Shown piece after piece: positions 1-5,308 of a DNA stretch of 8,414 bases. The notes beneath the pieces were generated by a model that did no database searches, was not told the origin of the DNA, and saw nothing but the letters and a program-made list of their open reading frames with translations. Numbering within the stretch: the first letter of the stretch is position 1; every line of letters starts with the position of its first letter. A program made the position numbers and the translations under genes. Origin of the DNA: Euryarchaeota archaeon UBA550 (GTDB taxonomy: Archaea; Thermoplasmatota; Poseidoniia; Poseidoniales; Poseidoniaceae); NCBI GenBank assembly GCA_002506705.1, contig DAYA01000088.1, forward strand, positions 1 to 8,414, written 5' to 3'.

Positions 1-138
1 AGTGCGACAAGTAATTCTTTCTTCCAATGTCACATTGGAGAGAATATATACGAATATTGGAAAGATGGAGAAATGCTCACTTCTTCTAAAGGTGGAACTG
101 ATGAAGCGCTTACATTTTTCTGGAAATTAACTGTTTAG
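1..138 (+). CDS. C-terminal end of an unrecognised protein (5' truncated by window edge)
   Basis: Frame 1 is open from the first base of the window to a TAG at 136-138, giving the last 45 residues of a protein whose start lies outside. The tail is rich in aromatic residues (FFQCHIGENIYEYWKDG near the left end, FFWKLTV at the very end) and shows no motif that I recognise. The frame could be open by chance, but the amino-acid mix is protein-like, and the following gap is much more AT-rich. A second in-frame stop (TAA) follows five codons after the TAG. Function unknown. Confidence 0.5.
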   Translation, partial: SATSNSFFQCHIGENIYEYWKDGEMLTSSKGGTDEALTFFWKLTV

Positions 139-344
139 AATAACATTCGATAACAACGCTAGCGTCTAGAATGGCTCACTCAAAGCCCACACGAATATGG
201 ACATTGCATAGGGTAGTGGAGTGTTCCTTCGCGCCTAAGCGGGTCACCCTTGTTTACAGATTTATCTTTGATGATATTTTATTAATAATTTCATTTTTAG
301 TATTTATTAGGTTTCTTTAAATTGTTATTAAATCTCGGAAGCAC
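139..344. other. Intergenic gap, becoming AT-rich before the flavoprotein gene
   Basis: This 206-base gap separates the truncated gene from the flavoprotein gene. Its right half (about 258-330) is strongly AT-rich with T runs, which fits an archaeal U-tract terminator for the upstream gene followed by the promoter of the next one. I see no tRNA or other RNA gene in it. A 49-codon frame (171-320) exists but is not convincing. Confidence 0.5.
316..323 (+). promoter_or_regulatory. TATA-like box of the flavoprotein gene
   Basis: TTTAAATT is centred about 25 bases before the ATG at 345. In archaea the TATA box is centred about 26-27 bases before the transcription start, so this position predicts a leaderless or nearly leaderless mRNA. 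Only a weak purine stretch (GGAAG, three bases before the ATG) could act as a ribosome binding site, which agrees with leaderless translation. Placement is by eye. Confidence 0.35.
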
Positions 345-1496
345 ATGACAATCATTCGCGATGCAGAGGTTGTTGAAAATTCCGAACACTATGATGTCGT
401 AGTCGTGGGTGCTGGTGCGGCAGGTATTGGCGTAGCAATTGCCTTACAGCACAGTGGTGTCGAGAATTATCTCATTGTTGAAAGAGAAACAGTAGGTTCC
501 TCATTCCAGTCATGGCCAGCAGAAACACGTTTCATCACTCCTTCATTTCCAAGTAATTCAATTGGTATGTTGGATCTCAATTCTATTGGTGTTGGAATTT
601 CGCCTGCTTTTACAATGCGAATAGAACACCCTACAGGTCAAGATTTTGCTGACCACCTTCAATCCCTTTGTGAATATTTTGAACTGCCAATAAGAGAGAA
701 AACCAACGTTCTCAGTATCGAGAAGCATGGTGAGTTTTTCAATCTAGAAATTGAAGGAGGCAATATTTTTGCTGAAAATGTGATTTGGGCTGGAGGGGAA
801 TACCAATATCCATCACTGGGTGGATTTCAAGGAAGCGAATTGTGCCTACACACCTCAAATATCGGAAGTTATCAAGAATTAGATGGCGATGATTTCCTCA
901 TCATCGGAGGTTATGAAAGTGGTATTGATGCAGCCTATCACTTAGCCAATAATGGAATTAATGCACGTGTCTTCGATATGAATTGCCCGTGGGGAGAAGA
1001 AAGTTCGGACCCCAGTGTAGCGCTTTCAACATATTCGTTTGAGCGAATGCGTAACGAAAAGTTCGAAGATAATGTTGAGTTATATTCTGAAACGGCAGTT
1101 AAGTCAGTTGCTTACAATGATGGAATATACTGCCTAACTACTGAAAACGGCCAAGATTTCTATTCAAAAACAAAACCAATTCTGGCTAATGGTTTCAACG
1201 GAGGTCACAAATTTGTAGCCCATTTGTTTGAAGAGAGAGAGGATGGTTTTCCTTCACTTACTGAGAATGATGAATCAACAATCGTCCCTGGTATGTTTCT
1301 ATGTGGACCTTCAGTTAGACACGATGGACATATTTTCTGTTTTATCTTCAAGTATCGTCAACGATTTGGTATTGTTGCGCAGGCTATTGCCTCTTCTCTA
1401 GGTATAGACACTGAGGATTTTGTGGCAGCATACAGATCATGGGGTATGTATTTGGACGATTTATCATGCTGTGGACAGGAGTGTCTGACATGTTGA
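345..1496 (+). CDS. NAD(P)/FAD-dependent oxidoreductase with C-terminal cysteine cluster
   Basis: A 383-residue flavoprotein of the two-dinucleotide-binding-domain class, resembling FMO, YpdA or CzcO-like oxidoreductases. The FAD Rossmann motif GAGAAG lies at 22-27, with an acidic end of the second strand at E46. A second, NAD(P)-type glycine motif (GGYESG) is at 188-193, and the final FAD-contacting stretch is near 315-327 (PGMFLCGPSVRHD). No CxxC redox pair of the thioredoxin-reductase type is visible next to the flavin domain. The last ten residues hold four cysteines (C375, C376, C380, C383; SCCGQECLTC), suggesting metal binding or a C-terminal thiol relay. The ATG at 345 is preceded by a TATA-like box at leaderless distance. 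The stop codon overlaps the start of the 84-residue membrane protein, so the two are probably coupled. Class is confident; substrate is unknown. Confidence 0.85.
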   Translation: MTIIRDAEVVENSEHYDVVVVGAGAAGIGVAIALQHSGVENYLIVERETVGSSFQSWPAETRFITPSFPSNSIGMLDLNSIGVGISPAFTMRIEHPTGQDFADHLQSLCEYFELPIREKTNVLSIEKHGEFFNLEIEGGNIFAENVIWAGGEYQYPSLGGFQGSELCLHTSNIGSYQELDGDDFLIIGGYESGIDAAYHLANNGINARVFDMNCPWGEESSDPSVALSTYSFERMRNEKFEDNVELYSETAVKSVAYNDGIYCLTTENGQDFYSKTKPILANGFNGGHKFVAHLFEEREDGFPSLTENDESTIVPGMFLCGPSVRHDGHIFCFIFKYRQRFGIVAQAIASSLGIDTEDFVAAYRSWGMYLDDLSCCGQECLTC

Positions 1497-1744
1497 ACGA
1501 AAAATCAAGATCTAGTTCAAATGGTGAAGTTTTGTTAGAAACGAAAGCAAATATTGCCCGCTCTAAGTTCTTGAGAATAGATTGGTTAGGACAGACTTTG
1601 GCTAGTTTTTGTTGGATAGTAAGCGTCTTTGTATACGGTTACGCCAGCGGTGATGGGTTGCAATTGTCAACTGGAGACTGGTTACAGTTAGCTGCAGCAT
1701 CTTCATGGTTCATTGCAAACATGGCGGCACTTGCTGATGATTGA
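1490..1744 (+). CDS. Small two-helix membrane protein coupled to the flavoprotein
   Basis: An 84-residue protein with a polar N-terminus (1-30) and two hydrophobic segments at about 33-52 (LGQTLASFCWIVSVFVYGYA) and 64-82 (WLQLAAASSWFIANMAALA), joined by a short polar loop. I choose the ATG at 1490 because it overlaps the flavoprotein stop (ATGTTGA) and has a GGAG at 1478-1481, eight bases upstream. In-frame ATGs at 1439 and 1466 would only add residues read from the flavoprotein's own coding sequence. The overlap implies translational coupling and a shared job, perhaps as a membrane anchor or electron-transfer partner; that is inference. I do not recognise the family. One cysteine (C41) lies in the first helix. 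Confidence 0.75.
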   Translation: MLNEKSRSSSNGEVLLETKANIARSKFLRIDWLGQTLASFCWIVSVFVYGYASGDGLQLSTGDWLQLAAASSWFIANMAALADD

Positions 1745-1747
1745 TTT

Positions 1748-1765
1748 AATTGAAACTGGTCAATT
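1748..1765 (+). terminator. Hairpin just after the flavoprotein/membrane-protein unit
   Basis: AATTGA and TCAATT form a perfect six-base stem with a six-base loop, starting four bases after the stop codon at 1742-1744. It lacks a long T run, so it may be a transcript-end or stability hairpin rather than a classical terminator. It is followed directly by the larger inverted repeat at 1767-1847. Confidence 0.3.
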
Positions 1766-1766
1766 C

Positions 1767-1847
1767 AATGGGTAGCATATAGACCCCATGTGCTCAGTTT
1801 TGGTGAGTAAATTGGCTTTCTATGGGCCATATACAACGCTACCCATT
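1767..1847. repeat. Long imperfect inverted repeat between converging genes
   Basis: AATGGGTAGC (1767-1776) is repeated as its exact reverse complement GCTACCCATT (1838-1847). Inside these arms, ATAT and CCCAT on the left can pair with ATAT and ATGGG on the right after small bulges, so the whole forms a long imperfect hairpin with a loop of roughly 35 bases. It fills the space between the plus-strand stop (1744) and the minus-strand stop (1856). It could be a two-way transcription end, a dispersed repeat, or the remnant of a small mobile element; there is no target duplication that I can see. Confidence 0.45.
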
Positions 1848-1855
1848 CAAACGAA

Positions 1856-2044
1856 CTAGTGGTGGTGAGTTCTACCAAGGAATAGAGTACCAAGGATCAT
1901 AGTTAGAGCACCGAACCCAGCAATTGAGGCTGTAATATATGCCTCTTCATAGATGGCAAAACCAAGCTCTGCAAAGTGTATAATTCCATGAACATAGAGT
2001 GAGATCTCGATAAGTCTCTAAAAACCGTTCTTCAAGGAAGGCAT
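1856..2044 (-). pseudogene. Small membrane protein frame interrupted by an in-frame TAG
   Basis: From ATG at 2044 to TAG at 1856-1858 there are 62 codons in one frame, with codon 9 (2018-2020) being TAG. The sequence before it is MPSLKNGF and after it RLIEISLYVHGIIHFAELGF, then a second hydrophobic stretch (ASIAGFGALTMILGTLFLG) and a tail RTHHH. The two helices, the charged YEE turn between them and the basic tail look like a real membrane protein. An AGG-rich stretch (AAGGTAGG) lies four bases before the ATG. No ATG, GTG or TTG in frame occurs after the TAG until codon 49, so normal termination leaves only an eight-residue peptide. A single substitution from CAG, AAG or GAG would explain it. 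Alternatives are a sequencing or assembly error, or true amber readthrough. I do not recognise the family. Confidence 0.55.
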
Positions 2045-2116
2045 GGTCCTACCTTGATTGAAATCAACGAAAGAAGGTTTGTAAATTACTGTACATTATG
2101 TAGTCTCAGAATTTTT

Positions 2117-2536
2117 TCAGCCGTCGTGTTTTGACCAAACACCACCCGATTCGGGACGAGTGAACCATGTTCCTGAACCCTTTGGATGTTCTATCCATTC
2201 CCAGCCTTGTTCAACAACACCAATTGCGTTTTGGTCTGGGATATCATCAAATTCGGAGGCAATTGAATCAAAGAGATTTTGTTCATCGAATGTGTCTAGA
2301 TTTTCAAATCCAGTTCCACCTGGTCTAGAAAGGATTGCTAATAACATACCAGTTGTCATAATTCCCAAGGAACTTAGCTGTATATTCTTGTACAAATTGC
2401 AATTGCTACCATCATTTATGATGCACTCTAAACGTAGATCACCAGAGAAGGAGAAGAAGGGAATCGAAAGAACAATCAAAAACAGGCCTAGTGAGAAGCG
2501 AAGGTCCCTCATGCACGGGGATATGTTCTCACACAT
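2117..2536 (-). CDS. Small membrane protein with tryptophan-rich C-terminal motif
   Basis: A 139-residue protein of unknown function. Two hydrophobic segments lie at about 13-33 (RFSLGLFLIVLSIPFFSFSGD) and 52-70 (IQLSSLGIMTTGMLLAILS). Between them is a short loop with two cysteines (C38, C46) that could form a disulfide outside the cell. An acidic linker (about 72-108) leads to a C-terminal stretch with W112, W114, W124 and W134 (GWEWIEHPKGSGTW, then GGVWSKHDG). Such tryptophan-rich endings are, from memory, common in Marine Group II proteins. I take the ATG at 2536; an ATG at 2512 (residue 9) is possible, and neither has a clear ribosome binding site. It starts 55 bases after pyrG ends, so it may be read through from pyrG or use its own promoter near 2551-2555. 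A plus-strand frame over the same stretch is a shadow. Confidence 0.7.
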   Translation of the reverse strand: MCENISPCMRDLRFSLGLFLIVLSIPFFSFSGDLRLECIINDGSNCNLYKNIQLSSLGIMTTGMLLAILSRPGGTGFENLDTFDEQNLFDSIASEFDDIPDQNAIGVVEQGWEWIEHPKGSGTWFTRPESGGVWSKHDG

Positions 2537-2565
2537 TATTGAGCATATCGTTAAACAATTGAAGT

Positions 2566-2592
2566 GATTACTACCTGTAATCGAAATCGATT
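2566..2592. promoter_or_regulatory. Two overlapping dyads between pyrG and the 139-residue gene
   Basis: GATTAC (2566-2571) and GTAATC (2577-2582) form a perfect six-base dyad with a five-base spacer. It overlaps a second dyad, AATCGA-AA-TCGATT, at 2579-2592, which touches the pyrG stop codon. Both lie just upstream of a TATA-like TTTAA (2551-2555, minus strand) in front of the 139-residue protein, so they could be an operator for that gene. Alternatively they could fold in RNA at the end of the pyrG transcript. Confidence 0.35.
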
Positions 2593-4208
2593 CATATTGT
2601 ATGTCCGCTTGCTGCCTTTAGTAATCCTAGGAATGGAGGACTAGGTTTCTCAGGCCTGCTCTTGAATTCTGGATGGTATTGGACACCGACATAGTATGGG
2701 TGGCCCTCTAACTCGAAGATTTCGCAGCGCTGGCCTGTCTCATCCTTACCAACGTAAACGAGGCCTTCTGCTTCGATTCTCTCAATCAAATCTGGATTAA
2801 CTTCGTAGCGATGGCGATGGCGCTCATCGACTTGTGCTGCACCACCGTATAGGCGGCGAGTCATACAATCATCAACTTGGAAAATCGTTGGACGGCTACC
2901 TAGCCTCATGGTTCCTCCAAGGTGAGTTTTGGAAATTTCAGGCATGAAAACCACAGCTGGATGTGGAGTGTTTTCATCGAATTCTGTTGAATTTGCTCCC
3001 TCCATCCCTAGTACGTTTCTACAGAACTCAATCGTTGCAATCTGCAGACCGAGACATATTCCGAGGTATGGAACCTTGTTGGTTCTAGCATAATTTGCTG
3101 CTAGGATTTTACCTTCGATTCCTCTATCACCGAATCCACCTGGAACCAGAATTCCATCAGCTGCCCTCAGGACATCCCAATCTGAATGGGATGCATCTTC
3201 GAGATTACTCGCTTCGATCCAGTCGATTACAAGAGTGCGATTCACTGCATAAGATGCGTGTTGAAGACTCTTGATTACCGATAGATAAGAATCGGTAAGT
3301 CCAGTGTACTTTCCAACCATTGCAATGTGTATGTCGTCACCCAAATTGTCGACATGGTCAGCCATCGCTTCCCACCTTGACATCAAATCTGTGGCATTGC
3401 AATCAATGCCTAGTGCATCACAGATACCCTGGTCACGCAATAGTAGCGGCACACGGTAGATGTTTGATACATCGTGGGCACTCATTACAGCGTTTGGAGA
3501 TACGTGGCAGAAGGCTGCCAATTTTTCTCTGACATCTTGAGTAAGTGGGGTTTCTGCTCTGCAAACCAGTACATCTGGATTGATTCCTAGACCTCGCAAC
3601 TCCTTGACTGTGTGTTGGGTTGGCTTGGTTTTCTGTTCGCCAACTGGCCCCATCACCGGTACAAGTGAAACGTGAACAAAGCAGATGTTTTCTCTTCCAA
3701 CTCTGAATTGGAATTGCCTAAGTGCCTCAATGAATGGAGAAGATTCGATATCTCCTACAGTGCCACCTAATTCGATTACACATGCTTCTGGTTTCTCGCC
3801 ACTACCGTCTGCTGATACTGATGAAATCTCCTCAATCCAGTCTTGAACTGAATCGGTAATGTGTGGAATTACCTGTACGGTCTTGCCGAGGTAGTCACCC
3901 CTTCTCTCTGCTTCGATTACTTTGGAGTAGATCTTACCTGTTGTGATATTGTTGTCTCGATAGAGGTTGAGGTCGCAGAACCTTTCGTAGTTCCCTAAGT
4001 CCAAATCAGCCTCGCCACCATCGTCGAGAACGAAAACTTCCCCGTGTTCGAAGGGAGACATTGTTCCAGCATCGCTGTTTAGGTAAGGGTCGATTTTGAC
4101 CGCAGTGACTCTTAGTCCTGCGCTTTTGAGAAGAACTCCGATGCTTGAAGCAGTCACTCCTTTTCCAAGTCCACTAAGGACACCACCGGAGACTACGACA
4201 TACTTCAT
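2592..4208 (-). CDS. pyrG: CTP synthase
   Basis: CTP synthase makes CTP from UTP, ATP and glutamine, the last step of de novo pyrimidine nucleotide synthesis in the cytoplasm. From the ATG at 4208 it has 538 residues, close to the usual 530-550. The N-terminal synthase domain (1 to about 275) shows the P-loop SGGVLSGLGKG (lysine at 16) and the conserved KIDPYLNSDAGTMSPFEHGE and DDGGEADLDLGNYERF blocks. The C-terminal class I glutamine amidotransferase domain has the nucleophile in GICLGLQ (C385) and the His/Glu pair in YHPEF (H512, E514), so both active sites look complete. An upstream in-frame ATG at 4253 would add 15 residues (MLKGEARRPQSPLKG); I prefer 4208 because known CTP synthases begin right at MKY. 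It lies downstream of the threonine dehydrogenase gene and may share its transcript. The leader contains two hairpins. Confidence 0.95.
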   Translation of the reverse strand: MKYVVVSGGVLSGLGKGVTASSIGVLLKSAGLRVTAVKIDPYLNSDAGTMSPFEHGEVFVLDDGGEADLDLGNYERFCDLNLYRDNNITTGKIYSKVIEAERRGDYLGKTVQVIPHITDSVQDWIEEISSVSADGSGEKPEACVIELGGTVGDIESSPFIEALRQFQFRVGRENICFVHVSLVPVMGPVGEQKTKPTQHTVKELRGLGINPDVLVCRAETPLTQDVREKLAAFCHVSPNAVMSAHDVSNIYRVPLLLRDQGICDALGIDCNATDLMSRWEAMADHVDNLGDDIHIAMVGKYTGLTDSYLSVIKSLQHASYAVNRTLVIDWIEASNLEDASHSDWDVLRAADGILVPGGFGDRGIEGKILAANYARTNKVPYLGICLGLQIATIEFCRNVLGMEGANSTEFDENTPHPAVVFMPEISKTHLGGTMRLGSRPTIFQVDDCMTRRLYGGAAQVDERHRHRYEVNPDLIERIEAEGLVYVGKDETGQRCEIFELEGHPYYVGVQYHPEFKSRPEKPSPPFLGLLKAASGHTI

Positions 4209-4241
4209 GCCCTTCAACGGGCTTTGAGGCCGTCGCGCCTC
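4209..4241 (-). promoter_or_regulatory. Tandem hairpins directly before the pyrG start
   Basis: Read on the minus strand, GAGGC-GCGACG-GCCTC (4241-4226) and GCCC-GTTGAA-GGGC (4222-4209) are two perfect short stems separated by AAA. The second ends at the base before the pyrG ATG at 4208. The only strong ribosome-binding-like sequence in the leader (AAAGGGGAGG, about 4247-4238) is partly inside the first stem and lies about 30 bases from that ATG. This arrangement could control pyrG translation. If the ATG at 4253 is used instead, the hairpins fall in coding sequence. Confidence 0.35.
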
Positions 4242-4278
4242 CCCTTTCAACATTGGGTCGCGATTGAGATTACAGAAT

Positions 4279-5226
4279 CTACTGGCTTAGAGACTTAATC
4301 ATCACGTCGCACATCGAATCCAAGTCGAAATCTAGGGAAAAGTCCCATTCATCCTTCGAGAGGGTTCCGTCGGTTTCGTCCGGCCATGAATCAGCGTACT
4401 CTTGGCGATGGTCGGGTACAAACTCACATTTGAAATCCGGAATCTTTTCTCGGATTTTGTCATACAATTCCTTTGCAGTGAAAGTAAGACTCGGTAGATT
4501 GTATCCACCTCTAACCGACAGTTTGTCGCTAGGAGCATCCATCAGTTGCAAGGTTGCTTTAATTGCATCATCCATGTACATCATTGGCAACTTTGTATCC
4601 TCTCTTACAAAGCAGGTGTAGGCTTCGGAAGCCACCGCTTTGTGGAAGATTTCAACAGCGTAATCTGTTGTGCCGCCACCTGGCATAACTTTCCATGAGA
4701 TCAATCCAGGATAGCGAAGACCTCTGATGTCGACGCCGTGGGCTGAATGGTAGTAGTCTGCCATCAATTCTCCAGCAACTTTGGTGATCCCGTACATCGT
4801 AGCAGGATTTAGTGGTGATTCTTGTTTTGCAATCTTGCCTACGTCAGCGCCGAAAACTGCGATTGATGAAGGAGCGAAAATTCTGAATTTGTATTTTCTA
4901 GCTAATTCAAGGACATTCATCAGCCCATCCATGTTGATTTTCCAGCAAAGTTGTGGGTTTTTTTCTCCGGTTGCCGAGAGTAGGGCGGCTAAATGGTAAA
5001 CTTCGTTGATATCATTATCTCGAATGATGTTCTCCATTTGCTCTGAATCAAGTACATCAAGCCTCTCATATCTGAAATTTGAATCATCTACATCTTGTGG
5101 ATTTCTAATATCTGATGCGATTACACTTTGTGAGCCAAACTTGGTTTGTAAGGCATCCAGTAACTCCATCCCGATTTGACCGAGGGCCCCGGTAATCAGA
5201 ATTCGTCTATTCCCGGACTCGCCCAT
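4279..5226 (-). CDS. L-threonine 3-dehydrogenase, short-chain dehydrogenase type
   Basis: A 315-residue extended short-chain dehydrogenase (NAD-dependent epimerase/dehydratase superfamily). It most likely oxidises L-threonine to 2-amino-3-ketobutyrate with NAD+, the first step of threonine breakdown to glycine and acetyl-CoA. The nucleotide motif GALGQIG is at 13-19 and the catalytic YxxxK is Y145/K149 (YGITK). Blocks I associate with SDR-type threonine dehydrogenases rather than sugar epimerases are LRYPGLISW (about 170-178), GGGTTDYAVEIF, MYMDDAI and the late HRQEYADSWP. I chose the ATG at 5226; the frame can be extended five codons to a TTG at 5241, which is less likely. The partner gene kbl is not in the window. 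It starts 82 bases downstream of the thermosome stop and ends 70 bases before pyrG. A UDP-sugar epimerase is a less likely alternative. Confidence 0.85.
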   Translation of the reverse strand: MGESGNRRILITGALGQIGMELLDALQTKFGSQSVIASDIRNPQDVDDSNFRYERLDVLDSEQMENIIRDNDINEVYHLAALLSATGEKNPQLCWKINMDGLMNVLELARKYKFRIFAPSSIAVFGADVGKIAKQESPLNPATMYGITKVAGELMADYYHSAHGVDIRGLRYPGLISWKVMPGGGTTDYAVEIFHKAVASEAYTCFVREDTKLPMMYMDDAIKATLQLMDAPSDKLSVRGGYNLPSLTFTAKELYDKIREKIPDFKCEFVPDHRQEYADSWPDETDGTLSKDEWDFSLDFDLDSMCDVMIKSLSQ

Positions 5227-5308
5227 AAACGACCTACACAAGAGTCGCTACTTGAACCTAAAGGTGTGGAAAAGAATCAGATGTTTCCAGAAAAGAAAGC
5301 CCAGCAGG

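Noticed and set aside
23..39. 17-base palindrome TCCAATGT-C-ACATTGGA near the left edge
   Set aside because: It lies inside the coding frame of the truncated gene, and an eight-base dyad somewhere in 8.4 kb is not surprising. No second copy seen.
171..320. 49-codon plus-strand frame with a hydrophobic end before the flavoprotein gene
   Set aside because: Its hydrophobic tail comes from a strongly AT-rich stretch, it has no ribosome binding site, and its end overlaps the likely TATA box of the next gene.
2018..2020. Pyrrolysine as the reading of the internal TAG
   Set aside because: TAG is used as an ordinary stop elsewhere in the window, no pyl genes are present here, and the protein is not a methylamine methyltransferase. 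A nonsense mutation or base error is simpler.
2160..2567. 135-codon plus-strand frame over the 139-residue gene
   Set aside because: Composition is rich in Ser, Pro, Cys and Lys without domains; the opposite strand gives a convincing two-helix protein with a tryptophan motif.
4209..4253. Alternative pyrG start at 4253 adding 15 residues
   Set aside because: Known CTP synthases begin at the MKY(I/V) strand with the P-loop soon after; the added residues are not family-like. It cannot be fully excluded.
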